From contig JAJNNX010000097.1 in the NCBI GenBank assembly GCA_023159155.1, positions 1-52,606 on the forward strand: 52,606 nt of DNA. Reading direction: 5' to 3'. Source of the DNA: Ustulina deusta. Taxonomy: Eukaryota > Ascomycota > Sordariomycetes > Xylariales > Xylariaceae. The notes under the pieces are model-generated. The model worked only from the letters and a program-made list of their open reading frames with translations. It did not search any database and was not told the DNA's origin. The translations under genes and the position numbers were made by a program. This document shows, piece after piece, positions 33,973-47,333 of the stretch; position 1 is the stretch's first letter, and each line of letters opens with the position of its first letter.

Positions 33973-34950
33973 CTGGTGTGGATTGTGGTCACTCAGTTGA
34001 TGGACACTATGAGTGCCTCTGGATGCATTGGGGGGTATATTTCACGGCTCTTGGGATGCTTAAGATGAAGCTTAGGTGGAACTGCGAGGCCCGATATCGA
34101 TTAGGTATGAATACGAAACTCTTGTAATTGCATGGCTGCTTTATCTCCACATGACATCGAGGCCAACTTTTGGAACGTACGAGACCTGGCAAGAGTGCTT
34201 TGGTGTATACAGTGAGTCCTCGTAATTTGGCATCAATAGGCTCGGATTCAAGCAGTACCGCTGCTGTGCTACACGCCAGTCATCCTCCGGCAGCTTCAGG
34301 TGCATAGTCATTGGTTCAACGCGTCTGCCATCGTATCATGGTGTCGTAATGTAAAAAAGACTGAGGCGCAAGAGTCGGCCAAGACTGCTGTGGTAGTACC
34401 CCAAAGTGCAAAAGCATTATCAACATAAAACAATACATGCACAAGATCGAATGAAGACGCGTAGCCATAAGCCAGTACAGTATGTTTGCTGCCTAACCAT
34501 TCAAAGCGTGTCTTCGCTTATATTCCTTGTTCATAGGCTTAAAATCAACCAGGTGCTGCTCTACTCCAACAGCTTCTCCCACATCAAAAGTTCAGCTGCC
34601 TTCTTGCTTGTAGGCTTTCTCCTTTCGAACTATCTTTGCAACTCCTTGAAAGACTGCTGACCTATCTTATCACACGACTGCTTCTGCCTCAATCGACGTA
34701 TAGAATCATCCTCTCTTCGAGCAAAAAGCATTACAGTTGGACCACTCGTCTTTTATTTGTCACCGCTGGAGCAATTCTTCCCTCACACATATATATTGGA
34801 CCTTTTTGGTCGTCGCTCTTGGTCTCTGTCTTTTTATCCTTCTCTGTGCACTACTAGAGTGCCTCAGCTCTTCACTTAGCCAGATCCTCACTTACTATCG
34901 AAAACAAAACCACCACAAATACCTGTTTCGCCCTGCCCTATGCCCCCAGG
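33973..34950. promoter_or_regulatory. Divergent intergenic region between gene D and HET gene (right)
   Basis: Mirror of 17659-18636. An upstream ATG at 34940 overlaps the HET start in another frame and may act as a short leader frame. Confidence 0.5.
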
Positions 34951-37609
34951 ATGCCCCGAGTTCGGGTACTGCGTTTCAAGTTATGCTACTGCCAGAAATT
35001 CGTAGAGGCGATCACCAACGGCGAAGACGGAAACACCCGTAACGAAGATGGAAGCCCCCGCGACGAATACAAACTCATTGATCATGGGAAAGAACATTTG
35101 GAGGTCGAGCGAGCTTATCTCGACATAGCGAAGACCTCAAACGAAGAAGATGGTAAACTCCCCAAACAACAAAATTTCGCCAAGGAGAGCGAAGAGCGCC
35201 CGAAGATCGAAGACGTCCCTAAAATTGTGGATCATGACAAAGTCAAAGTCATCTCATACACGTGGGGCCATTGGGGGTGGAGGAAAGAGGAGGTATACGA
35301 TAATCAGAGTGGTGAGACAAAGACGGAGACAAATATACCTAAGCGTGTGATTGGACATGAAAAGATGCCTGCCGATCGAAAAATTAATGCAGACGATTTC
35401 ATGAAGATCAGGCTGGGTGACGAATGGGCTGAAAGTGACCATAATGCGAGTTTCGTCAAAACGCTGGATCGCATTTGCAATGGCACAAACGACCAGGATG
35501 GGCCGTACTACTGCTGGATAGACCAGCTATCTGGCGAACAAGGCGAAGATGAAAAAGTCAGGAAAACTCTCAACATGGTCCCGGTTATCTACCGCACGTT
35601 GCCAGTTGTGGCGATCTTACCGGGAGCCAAATGCAGGTGCATGGTAGATTACAGCGAAATCACCAACCAACATTCTCCGAATCAAGACTATTTGACTGGA
35701 TTGAATATGGAGTTCAGAGACGACAGTTTGAATCGCCACAGATCCTGTTTCAATACGCTTGGTTGTGCTCAATACTTCCGGCGACTCTGGCCGCGACAGG
35801 AGCTATACTATGCCCATGAAATCCGTGCCGAGTGGACGTCTGAGGACATACTGCCCTGTCCCGCTATCACGGTAGGATTTCTGGGCTTTCGGTCATTATT
35901 TGAATACCGCTTTTCCGCTCTGAAAGCTGGCTTCAGAGCGGCTATTAAACATAGGTCTTGGGACCACTTCGAAATAGGCGAACACCTCCACTCGACGCTG
36001 GACCTGTCTTCCTTTCGTCACTTGAACGTCTGTGTCAGATTGGATTGGGAGCGTCAAGAAGATGACCTTTTGCCGATTCGGAAAAAAACTTGGCAATGGG
36101 CTTGGCCGTGGCGTTTGTTCTAGATGGAACAAGGAAGCGCAAACGCTAGCCGACCCTCCATCGCTCTTTCGGGATCAAGTTGATGAGGGTAATGTTTGCA
36201 TCATCTGTCGAGATACTCAAAGAATTATTTTCAATCAACAGATGCTTAGCAAGGCCATGTCTACACGCATTATCGCCGAGCGAGCGATGTCAGACTGGTT
36301 TATGCTGTCCGGCCATGATACTGGAGCCGCGGCCGGCTCGAGGCAAACGCTTGACAAGTTTCTAGCTGGGAGGGTAATTAAAAAGGCTCGCGAACCTCAC
36401 ATGACCAACCGTCAAAAACTTTCTCAATTCCTAACTATGCTAGGAACGCTCTCGAGCTCTTTTAGAGACCTCACAAAGCCCCGCGATCTTGTGTTGGCAG
36501 TCTGGGTCGATTGTCCCTTGTACAAAATTCCAGAAGATAGCAAGAACATGAGTCTCGAAAGGCTCCTAGATGACGCCCTTTCTCAGCTCCGGGAAAACTG
36601 GGGCGTAAGTCCATTGACGAGTTTACCCTCGGGGCTCCTCCCATCCAATAGCCCGGAAGGCATGAGTCCGCTGGCCTGGTCGCCCTCACGATACCTCTCA
36701 AGCACAACCAGGTACACGTCCACATCAGTCTACGCCCCTGTCACCGAGTGGGCTAGGTACGATAAACATATTGTAGTCACGTCGGAAAACCCAACCAAGT
36801 TTGTCATGGAATACCCAATTCCGGGACAATCTCGAATTATGGACTTCCAAGATGGGGAGTATACGAAAGAAGCGCACGACTTCATCGTTGCTGCTATGAG
36901 CGCTTGGCCTCACCCCGCTCTAGTACGGCTCACAGAATATGCTCAGCCGAGCTTTATGGCGTTTTTAGAGGAAAAGTTTTCATGGCCAACAAATCATGGC
37001 GGTCTTGGGCTTCGGAGAAGCAACCTCACATTTCTATTGCAGCTCGTGACGCCTGTGATTCGTCATGCCTCCATGAACTATTTGGACCTTGGGCGTGGCT
37101 TAAATAAGCTCCTCCTATCGATTATGACAGATGTGTCAGCCTTTGATACAGTTGCCGAAGGTGAGGATTGGGAACTCGCTTTAAATACGGTCTTCGATGT
37201 CGTTTGCTACATCATTGGAATAGATAGTGATGATGCAGTAAGTGCTGAACTGCACCTCGTCCTTGATACGGGCGGAAATAAACAGCCGCCGCGGTTGGGT
37301 CTCTCAAGGGAAAGGATTGCGGGCACGCGACTGCAAAACTTCTATCTCGTCCCGCCGAACAAGAACTCGTGGCTACGATGTCGGAAGATTATGATTGAGG
37401 TCTCTACTCCAGATGACGCGTCTACGGAGCCAAATCCACACTCAAATTCAACCATCACGGGTATTTGGATACAGCCGAAAGATATGAATGCCGAGCGTTG
37501 CGGATCTTCCGAGGAGGAGCAGATGGGGCTGGTTCCCCTTGAAAAGCACAAGCTAAATGGAGGTCTCCTAGACAAGCCATTTGAGTGGATGGAGATTGGA
37601 GCTCGCTGA
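34951..37609 (+). CDS. HET-domain protein (about 885 aa, one frameshift)
   Basis: HET-domain proteins trigger programmed cell death when genetically different fungal hyphae fuse. ATG 34951 starts a frame with the three hallmarks of the domain: VISYTWG at residues 100-106, YCWIDQ at 187-192 followed by NMVPVIYRTLPVVAILPG at 208-225, and RRLWPRQE at 277-284. About 600 further residues form a helix-rich region with DLVLAVWVDCP and a C-terminal part ending in FEWMEIGAR. At 36083-36089 this copy has seven A's where the left arm has six; with seven the frame closes at 36123, with six it continues to TGA 37607-37609. I take the extra A as error. The N-terminal 95 residues before the domain are charged and have no membrane segment. 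It is divergent from gene D, a likely partner. Confidence 0.85.
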
Positions 37610-38237
37610 TGGGTGTCTAGTGGTGTTAAGGCAGTTCTCTCCTGAAGATTGGCTAATGGCATGTTGCTTTAGAACGAGATTTGAAGGTCGGAAAGAATAT
37701 ATCGAGACGAAATTTCTTAGTGATAACTGCTCGTAAGATAGATTTGTGCCGCATCGATCTTAACAGTCAGAACCGCAGGGCCACTTATTGTCTTTGCTGA
37801 GTTCCTTTCCTTGTCATCTTAGTTAGCCCCTCGTGCATTTGTGATAGCTGCGAACTATTCCTTGAATAAAGTGCTTCTTCTAGTTTGGAGTCCATTGCCA
37901 GGATCGGCAGAACGAAAAGATCATCTCGAATCAGCTATAGAACGCAGCGTCTTACAACAACCCACAGCAAGCTACATCTAGGCACCGTATCTACTCGTAG
38001 CATCTAGCACCTACAATGATTTTATGGATGACCTCTCGGTCGGGTTTCCCAGGCTAAGGAATCCTTTATTAAAAACAAAGGTAACCTGTCTTCATTTTAC
38101 TATAATCGACCTTGTCGATGGCGAGCGCGTTAGCCGAATATCGGCGAGAGTAAGTAATCCGCCCTAACCTCTCTACCCAAAATACTGTACTATTTATGCA
38201 GGTGGATGACGTGCGCATACGAGTTTGAGCTTTGCCA
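37610..38237. other. Spacer between convergent HET gene and gene G (right)
   Basis: Mirror of 14372-15001; no supported gene or repeat. Confidence 0.5.
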
Positions 38238-38669
38238 CTAGACTCGAGCACGACTCAGAACGTCCAGCAAAGTGAATAGCTCTGCTACAGCACACACTAG
38301 ATTGGCACAGGTATAGAGAACAAGGAACGATGATTTCGAATATCGCCTGCCGGAGAGAACCAATAATAAGTCATGGGACATTTCATCAACATCGAATGAC
38401 GTATGCTCCCTACGACACTGGGATTCTTTTTTCAGCTCTAGGAGTACATAAGCAAGAGATCGAGGCTCCTCTGGCATGCTGGGCGTCCCACTTGTTGTAA
38501 CAGAACGGTACATATAATACAGCCGGACATTCCTTTCATGCTGCCATAATTTTGCGGATGGTGATGGGTGCAAAAGAGCCCAGGCAGTTGCCAGCGCTGG
38601 AAGCAAAACGTTATAGCTCTGCTGGGTAGGGGGGTGGTGTGGCTGGGGAAGTACAAACGCAAGGACCAT
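38238..38669 (-). CDS. Gene G: uncharacterised protein (143 aa)
   Basis: ATG at 38669-38667, 43 bases downstream of a TATATAAA box (38712-38719). The frame is open for 143 residues. The N-terminal 45 residues are hydrophobic and Pro-rich (LLPALATAWALLHP), and the C-terminus has a 25-residue hydrophobic stretch (FLVLYTCANLVCAVAELF) that could be a membrane anchor. No family recognised. The left arm has one base fewer in the run of six A's and would encode a 123-aa variant, so which C-terminus is real is undecided; this one reads better. Confidence 0.5.
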   Translation of the reverse strand: MVLAFVLPQPHHPPTQQSYNVLLPALATAWALLHPSPSAKLWQHERNVRLYYMYRSVTTSGTPSMPEEPRSLAYVLLELKKESQCRREHTSFDVDEMSHDLLLVLSGRRYSKSSFLVLYTCANLVCAVAELFTLLDVLSRARV

Positions 38670-39091
38670 TCTGGGCTGAGGTTCCTGAGATAAATAAAAC
38701 CTAGCGCACGCTTTATATATGTATATTGTTAGGTGTTCGGCAGTGCTTGATACTTGTACGCTGGATTTTAAAAATCTACTAGCCTAAAATGTGCATTTGG
38801 ACCGGTCGCGACATATAGTGCACCGTAGCAACCATATCACTTAGGAAAGGGATTGCCATGGCATTCGTCAAGGACCCTGGCTGGTCACTAAAAGGCGGAG
38901 AGGCGTGGACCCTTTTATATACAAGCCAGACAGTTCGGTAAGATCTCGCCAAAATGAAAGCTTGAAACTTGCTGGCGGCAGGATGCCCAAGTTAAAATCC
39001 ATGGCAGCAAGTCGAATCTAGCGAAATCCAGCATGGCCTACGTAGTCAACTTAGCACACATAACGATATCGCTGCCGACAGAAAAAGGACG
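38670..39091 (-). promoter_or_regulatory. Promoter region of gene G (right)
   Basis: Mirror of 13516-13940, with TATA boxes at 38712-38719 and 38911-38921 on the minus strand. Confidence 0.45.
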
Positions 39092-39555
39092 ATGACAGCC
39101 AGGGACAATGGACCGCCGCGTTTGTTGCGCTGCGCGACTAAGCCGTCGCCTGCTTGGGAGGGAGGGGAATATGTGAGTTTGGCGGGAGAACAGTCTGGGG
39201 CAGAGGCAATGGTCCAAGTCAGCAAATGCGGCATGAACCGCAACAGAACATTTCACCTAAAGTTCCCGTGTTCGAGGTTTGGCCTGCCGAAAATGGCAGC
39301 CCTGACCCGCCATTTCTGGAACCCCAAAACGCCCCCGACAAGTACATTTTAGGCGGGGCATATGTACTTCTCGACGTTCACAGTACGTTCAGCAAACATG
39401 TCACAGCGGGCGGCACAGCTTCAAGCAGTGCTGATGAGAAGCCCTGGATCCGGGGCTCAGGCGACCAGCAGCTGGAGAACAAGACGCAAGAAGGAAAAAT
39501 GTATTTAGGTCCGTTACGCTGCTCTATTTCTTGTGTCTTTAGTTATTTCCATTAG
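39092..39555 (+). pseudogene. Gene H, right copy (more damaged)
   Basis: Mirror of 13054-13515, two bases longer, with local differences (for example near 39172, 39210 and 39232) that split the frame further. A 133-codon frame at 39154-39555 covers the second half. Confidence 0.25.
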
Positions 39556-39724
39556 ATCAACTTGAGACGTATTCTTTCCGCCCATTCTTGCAAAAAGGCC
39601 TGTATTGTTATTCCAGTGGACAGTGTCGACTTGTTCTCAGTGGTTACAACGCTGTGTACTCGGCTTGTGGAATGGCTAACAGTCTAAGGGACTGTGTCGC
39701 ACTGTTTTACTTATTTCGAATCCG

Positions 39725-42700
39725 ATGGCGGCCTTGGACTTGGCTCAGATTGAGCGAATCCGAGGGCAGCTTGCGGAGCTGGAAGTACCAGAAGCCCCAC
39801 CATCACTTACAGCTGAGGAACTTCAGTATTTCTGGGACCGAGGAAATAAGCGACGCCCTCTTCCACCCAACCGCGCTGATAACACGAAGGTGAACATTAT
39901 TGATGGTACACGACGATGGAGCGCGTTCTGCGAAGCGTTGCCAGGCGCACCAGCCTGGAAGCCGCTTGTCAAGGACGCTGAGTTGGGACAACAGGGGTCT
40001 TGCCGAAGCATTTGCACGGTATTTAATGCGAAGGGAGAAGTCCAAGATCGGCGCCTTGAGTACGATTCGCCCTGTACTTGCGACAGCTATCGGCGATTAT
40101 CGGAAGTATACGGGTGAGCATCTCGAATCGCGACTTCGAGACCATTTCGTGGCCGTAGCCAAGCTCGAACATGCACGTCTATTTGGGCTCCGTCAGGAGC
40201 CGAAGCACAAGAAAGTCCTGGACCCCTCTGGGGTTCACATATCTCGCACACTTCCGCTGGGTCCGAGATAGAAGACGACCTTTAAGATCGGACTCGACCG
40301 GCTCGATGATTCGCTCATTCGCGACTTTCTTATGTGACGGGTTGTCGCGGCACGAGTGGTGTATGCCCAACCTAAAAATAAGAAGCAAAAGATCAAGGAA
40401 TACGACGAAGAATCCGATGCCTACACCGACGTTGGTGAACCTAGACCCCTATATCCTACCACGCCCTAAGGAATGCTGGGTGTGCGGCGGGTGGATGAGA
40501 GGACAGAGTCGCAGTACAAGGTCCTCTGCTGGGAAGACATCGATCTCCTGGATCTTGCACGACCCGATGCGTAATGGCAGCCGAGACTATCTCGCGATGC
40601 AGGTCCTTCTACGTTTCCACAAAGGCCATAACAAGGAGATAGTGCCTACTTGGTTCCCTTTTGTCGAAGAGAAGCTCCCCCTTCTCTGCCAAGTTTCTAA
40701 GCTCCTCGCTAAGGCGATATCGGAAGGGGTCGTCGACTTGTCTGGTTACGACACATGTGCCGGGGCCTTACTTAACACTAAGATCAGCATGCCCGCTGTG
40801 CACATACCTTGAAGAAGGAGTTTTGGCACAAGCCGGTATTCCGGAAGACTGTCGAGTCTGTCGAAGGCCCTATAAAGTCAGATGAACCGTTAGGGGCGAA
40901 ATCGTTTGACAACAACTCGGAAACCCTTGGAAAGGCGGGGGGCTTCCCTGATCGGTTCCAATCCTATGTCTAGCGGCGAGGGAACTTGGAAATTCTCGAT
41001 AGTAAGTCTCCTCTGCGATTATGCGACAGTCTCTAACATAAGACAAGAGAACTACCGTGAGTCGATTCGTGACCAGGGGGCACGCCACCGTCCCAATAGC
41101 GCTGTGTATCAAAGGCACTACGCTAATGCCATGAGGAATGCTATGTCCCAGGATGCTGGCTTAGGCCGTGGCACCGAGTCTCCCTACCTAGACATCCTCA
41201 ACCACCTTGGCATCCAGTACGACGAGAATGCGCAATGGGGGTGTCAGACGAAGAGATGCGTATCATCGGCCCCGACAGCACGATTCGCCGACTGGAAATA
41301 GAATGGTCAGCACTGGAAGCCGCGCTGCACGCTAAGTATGGAAAGTCTACGAAGGCCACAGGTGCCGACCGAAAGATGCGCGATCGGAAAGCGAACGAAC
41401 TAAGAGCGGCAAGACAGCGGCGGCGCAGAAAGGCGGCGGATCTCCTTCGCAAGGACCACTTTAAGAAAAGGAATAACACAGAACTCGACAGACAGTTGCG
41501 CGGTATCCATGGACCCAGCAGCCACTGCAGAAGGTCCTCTTCAGCCTGCCAGAACGGAGGCTCCTCGCCGAAATCCTCGGCGAATTAGACGAAGATCTCC
41601 CGGAAATCGAGATCGTGCAAAGAAAGGTCGACGCAATCAACGCCTGGATTGATTATGCCTGGAAGATCGAGCCCAAGGAGCCCGCCCCTTCGCAGGACCA
41701 AGGGGTCCTGCGAATGCCTTCGACGGAAATTACAAAGCAAGTCGAAGCACCGCAAGCCGGGCTCGAGCCCCCAATTCATGGCCGAACCATCGCGCCGAAG
41801 CCACGGTATGTATCGATGATACAAAACCCGGTAAGCCCTGCGGCGCCGATGCGTCCGGGCACCGCCAGGGTTCAAGAACCCCCTCCGCCGTACAGCGAAG
41901 TCGACACGGCCCGACCCTCCGACGCGGCCATGCTAGGCGGGGAGTGGGACGAATACGCCCTCAGCTGCACGGAAAGCCAGCGCCCGAGCCGCATAAATGT
42001 TTCTTCTGTGGAAGACGCTTCACACGGAAAGCGAATAGGTGGAACTGCGAAGACCGACATCTCGAGCGGACGCCCCACCGACGCCGTCCCTTGTCCCGAT
42101 CCGGGCTGTAAACCAAGGGGATTATGCTAGAAAATGAGTTGCAATTTAAAAACCACGCAAAGTTTGTCCACGATTACGATATGAGGCCCAAGGTTACGAT
42201 AGACGCGTGGTGCGAACATCTGGAGGATCATCCCGAACGCGCTGGCGGCGGCTCTTTAGCCTGCTCCCATGAGGTGCTGGAGAACCTGGGGCATTTCCAA
42301 GCCGCTTTTGGCTCGGAGGAACCATGCATTCCATCTCAGGACCACTTAACTTTCCTAGAGCTCGAAGAGAACCCATGGATGTCGCCTATTTCTACCCCGG
42401 CCGACACATATATAAGGACTATTCTCGTGTTATAACGACCGCCTCCCTTCCTATGCTAGTCGAGGACCTAGCCGTCTCAGAATACCCTTCCCTAAATGAC
42501 TCCTTGTCCGACCTAACAGACCCCGACACTAGTTGGTCGCCTTTTGAGTCTTGTAATGTCTTCATGACCTCTTATCGATATCAGCGTTCCGGTGTCAATG
42601 GGGAGTTCAGAATCCCCAGCATGGAGAGATGTAGGAACCCCGCCACAGCCAGCCTTGACACATAGTGCACTACTGGGCCCGGCGTCTCCGGCGCCCTTAG

Positions 42701-43147
42701 CGCAGAGCAATCGGTCTCCTATGCTCTATCCCTTGCCCTGTACGGTTCCGATGGAGTACATCGACCCAGCTATACGAGAGGAGTCACCGGAAGGCTGGCA
42801 GGCAGCTATGAACACGCCTGGAGAGGCAAGTCTTGTAGTGGGACACCGTCGAGACCAACGCGGCAACGTCCGAACCGGATAAAGTCCAACGCGTACCGGA
42901 TTATATAGTGAACGGTAAGGCGTTTTGGAACGTCCAGTGTTTCTTGGATCGCCGTTTGAGGCGGAAGGGGCGGAGAGGTCGCCCGGCCATAGAATACCTA
43001 GTACGCTGGGAGAACCACGGGCCAGAGAACGATACGTGGGAACCGAGGAAGTCACTCAAACGAGACGTGCCGGACATGGTTAGAGAGTTTGACGCGGCTT
43101 TTTTGTCTCGCAACTTTGCGGCAGACAAAGTAAGCCCGAGGGATTGA
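39725..43147 (+). CDS. DUF3435-type tyrosine recombinase with chromodomain, right copy (many indels)
   Basis: Mirror of 9463-12885. The start ATG 39725 and the first 75 codons are intact here, where the left copy is shifted. Beyond about 39970 single-base deletions break the frame repeatedly (for example near 40276, 40332, 40347, 40357). The YVYRRG box is interrupted by TAG (40971-40973), where the left copy has TAT. The 46-nt intron is 41002-41047. The chromodomain frame is intact at 42908-43147. Use the left copy for the recombinase core and this copy for the N-terminus. Confidence 0.7.
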
Positions 43148-43856
43148 CCTTGGGATCATTCTTTACCTCTTACCTGCTTTAGCTATAATCTCATCTACCC
43201 TTTACTTCGTGTTCAGAACCTTGAGGTAGCAAAATTGTCTTTTTATATATGCAGCTTTAAACGACTCCTTTCGTAGCTAGTTATTATCTATGTAGAGAAA
43301 TAGCTACAGGGTAGCCGCGGCAGTTTCCTCTACGATATCTTCATACTGTGTCTTCGCCCAGGTCTTCTTCAACCGATAGTTATTAATAAATCTCATGATA
43401 GTTATTAGTATCTTGGGCCTGCAAATTTTTATTATTAAATAAAGGTAATAGCCGGTTTATCCATTCCGAGGATTCCACTATTAACATGATTTCATTCACT
43501 TATTTCTCACGGAGATGATCATCCAGGAGTAGTTGACTGGTGCTCTGAGCTCAGCGCTTGTACTCATTAATTACAGGACCCTATGATTGATTCTAATAGC
43601 TAAGTATAAGGGTGTTCAGAGACTCACACTGTACGTCGCATAGCAAATATTACGCCCAAATTAAGGTCACTTGGCCTGGGTATGCAACTATCGCAAAAGC
43701 GAGATATGGGGATGGGGCTTAGTAACCATCTATCAATCTGGGCTACATTTGAAACCATGTCATCAACTTGGTGACGCCAAAAAACACCATTTACCCTTTG
43801 CACAACCACCCATCTAAGATACACTCGGCGCTCCGACACGTGGTCCTCCGAGCGCA
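43148..43856. other. Spacer between recombinase and mitofusin copy (right)
   Basis: Mirror of 8752-9462; AT-rich centre, no supported gene. Confidence 0.5.
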
Positions 43857-46612
43857 ATGAGCCAACAATATTTCTCCGGAGATGCAAGAAGATGCCCCAG
43901 GCGCAGGACACGGACGACCAGCGAAATGTCCAGGCTCAGCAGTCGTCATCAAGCCATCAGCCGTACTTCATGACAATCGGCAACAGTTCCGGGTCTGAGA
44001 ATATAGTCCGCCTCCAGTCCCTGCTAGGCGACGATCTCGGATATAACGAGGGCAATAACAGCGATAAAGTCGATCCCGCCTTCGCCCTACCCCTTGGAGT
44101 TGGCGATGCAGCCGGATTGGCCTGAAGACACAGCAATCTCCCAGGTCCGGCACAACCAGCATCGGCTCGCACTCGCCCGATCCATTAGCCGTGTTATCAA
44201 ATTGCTGAATTGCCTGCAGGAGACAAACATAACGTGGCCAGCGTACTACCCCCTCTGTTCAGCCTGCCGAACGCTTGTCACGAGCCTCCTCTCGATCTGG
44301 CACCGTTCACACCTATGCTCCCTCTTCCTTCACCCACGACACGTCGCCGATGCTCCCAAGAGCTAACATCGTTTCCGAAGGAACTTCCGAGGCCGAGTCA
44401 AGCAAAGCTGCAGAGAATCGAGCTGCCACAACGGAACCCCGGCTGGTGACACCACAGATGAGCATGATTTTTCCATATTGAAACTCGACCTTAAGTTAGG
44501 CATGTTACACCAAGCAGAGCTAGTGCACTCACTTGACAGAAAATCGCTTGCGTTGCTGCTAGACGGAAAGATCAGTACGAGTATACGACACCTTCATTCC
44601 CTGCGAGACCGTATCGAAGACACGTCAAGCAAAGTCTTGATCACCGGAGATCTTACGCCGGAAAGTCGACATTCTGCAACGCTCTCCTGAGACGGAAAGT
44701 TTTGCCTGAAGACCAGCAACCTTGTACGGCTATCTTCTGCGAGGTTCTAGACGCAAAGAAAAATATAGGAAGACAAGAAGTACATGCTATTTATAAGCAT
44801 GCTATATATAACTGCAATAACGAGTTTACTTACGAAGTTTTCGACCTGAAAGATTTAAAAAAGGTTGTCACTTGCGATAAGGCATATATCTAATGCAAAG
44901 TCTATATCAAGGATATAAGGACTGTCGATCAGTCTTTATTAAATAATGGGATTGTCGATATCGCCCTCATTGACGCTCCTGGCTTGAACTCGGACACAAC
45001 AAAGACAACAGCAATATTCGCTCGACAAGAAGAGATTGATGTTGTAGTCTTTGTCGTTGCTGCGGCAAACTACTTCACACTAACAGCACAAGAATTCATA
45101 TGGTCAGCCGCCGCAGAGAAGGATCATTTCTTCATTGTCATCAACGGATATAACACTATCGAAGATAAGGAGCGATGTCGGGAAATGATTCTCAAACAAG
45201 TACGAAACTTGAGTCCGGCAACTTCGAAAGAAGCAGGGCTCATTCATTTCGTCTCCAGTAAAGCTATCCCGACAACGCGGCTACCCAGTCATGGTCCGGC
45301 TGGAAACAGTGGGAACTCAAGCTCGGGTGGCGGTGACGGGGATCCAGACGACTTTGACTCCAAAGGAAAAGGCAAGGATATTGATGAAATTCGCAATTTC
45401 GAGAATCTAGAGCAGTCCCTCCGCCGGTTCGTGCTAGACAAAAGGGCGAAGTCTAAGCTAGCACCGGCTAAGACGTATCTTCTCAACATCCTTAATGATA
45501 TTCATGTTCTAGCAGCTGTCAATTCAGATATGGCACGATCTGAACGTGATCGGATGATTTCGGAGATGCTGAGCCTTGAGCCACGACTGGAGTCGAGCGA
45601 AAGAGCATGCTCGAAGGTCCGAGATGAACTAGACCGGACGATTGAGGGAATACACAACGATATCTACGATCATGTCCGAACCGAACTCAACTCTTCTATT
45701 GCAAATTTAGGCAATATAAACTACGTTGTTCCTTACAATGGTCCGCTTAGCGCTTTTCAGTATGCCGAAGCTCTTAAAGAGGCAATGCTATCGCACGTTG
45801 CCGACTCCGTCACCCGATGCGAGGAACATGCTAGGAGCCAGACAATCAAAGGCGTCAACATTATGAAGCAGCTTGGCATTTTACACCTTGGTGATGAGTA
45901 CGATAGCCTCAACTTCCGACCGGAAGTTATGTTTCGCCGGAAGCGAGACGCGCTCGCCCGTCAGATCAATATGCCTACGAAGCTGTGGGACTTCTTTGAC
46001 TGGTCTACCATAGTATAGCAACAAGAGAAAGTCGCCGGCACTGGTATTGCACTTACTGTTGCTACTGCCTTCGGCTCCCGCATGGTTGGTATGCATGACG
46101 GCTTGATAAATCATGCCTTCGACGCTGCAAAGTTTCTCGGCAACAATAACTTGCGCCGACTGGTTATCCCCGGCGTGATCGTAGCTGGTATATCTACATC
46201 TCTGCTTGCCTTATATCTCTTCCTTAGTAACATCGGCTAATTATCAACAGCTATCGTAGCAGCCGCCTACGCCGTCAATCAGATCCCCAAGTCTCTTCCC
46301 CACCGTTTATCGAGCAGGGTCTCCTGCCAACTGTCTGCAATCGACTATGTACACACTAACGCGAGCCGCATCTCGGGTTCGGCCCACAAGGTTCTCTGTT
46401 TCCCCGCCGATAACTTGCGCGGCGCCCTTGAGCAGTCGGCGCGGGATCTACGCCGTCGCCGCGACGAGACGCTCTGTAATAAATCCGACAGAGAGGTTGC
46501 GTTGCAGTCCTTTGGCAGCCTTGTGCACGATAGCACTAAGCAGAGGGCTATAGTAGAGGCCATCGATATTAATACACCGGCAACGGAGGCGGGGACGGTG
46601 CAGTCTAATTAA
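43857..46612 (+). pseudogene. fzo1: Mitofusin/Fzo1-like pseudogene, right copy
   Basis: Same gene as 5995-8751, with the same three stops at 44891-44893, 46016-46018 and 46238-46240. In addition, indels between 43880 and 44665 break the N-terminal third, including the P-loop region (one or two bases lost at about 44652), which is intact on the left. From 44702 to the end the two copies agree in coordinates and in every stretch compared. The extra breaks look like sequence error, whereas the shared stops do not. Confidence 0.85.
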
Positions 46613-47000
46613 GAGGAATGGCTTAGTGCTGAAAAATGGACCAAAAGTGAGGGAACAATTAGACGACTGTTGCAAGGAGTTATCATCTTCTCCATGACCG
46701 TTTTATAGCTCTGCTGCGCACTTACGGCACCAACCTCAACCCCAACCGTTTACCGGGTGCACTACTCAGAGAGCCAGACGCCCCGCACCGACGAAAGACT
46801 CAAGGCTGCAGACACAGCTACAAATGCTACGGCGACAGCGAACGCGAACGAGATCTTTTCAAACAGGCTATGGAGGGCCATTTTATATGGGGTTATGGAG
46901 GTTGTTCCCCGTTTGTTTCTCTCTTTCCAACCAGAATCATACTAAAAACTAGAGATATACAAAGCTTTAGCGCAGATCAAATCCTCATAGAGAACAATAG
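46613..47000. other. Spacer downstream of mitofusin pseudogene (right)
   Basis: Mirror of 5607-5994; no supported gene. Confidence 0.35.
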
Positions 47001-47333
47001 ACTCTTTATATCAATACATCTTTTCTCAAGGAACTCTACGTCTTTAAAGTCAGCAGGCTTATAGATGCCCTAGGCGTGAAGATCCCCGAAAGAACAGAAC
47101 AGCACGAGCGAGGATCGTATATCTGTTTGTATAGGGTACCGGGTCACGCAATTCTTGAGGAGATGACTAGAAGCGAAGTCAAATTGTGTGAGTTACCTTA
47201 CCAAGCACCATCGAGGCCATTACTGGCCTTAACTATGGTAGTGACGATTTGGCGATGCAGAATAATATCAGCGATGATGTCACCAAGATTATCAAGGGCC
47301 TCTGGGATTGAAGTGCCCCGAATGCCGGCATAG
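47001..47333 (+). pseudogene. Possible decayed coding fragment (right)
   Basis: Mirror of 5274-5606. The in-frame TAG is at 46998-47000. A GTGAGT...CTTAAC...GTAG segment of 54 bases at about 47187-47240 could be an intron; since 54 is a multiple of three it does not change the frame. Confidence 0.22.

Noticed and set aside
34406..34857. Frames of 73-84 codons upstream of the HET gene
   Set aside because: Low-complexity Leu/Ser/Tyr-rich translation of a probable leader; no matching gene features, and the left-arm version differs by an indel.
46613..47040. Continuation of the mitofusin frame past its C-terminus as an extension with RIP stops
   Set aside because: Five stops in 143 codons is close to chance, and the frame already reaches the usual family length at 46612.
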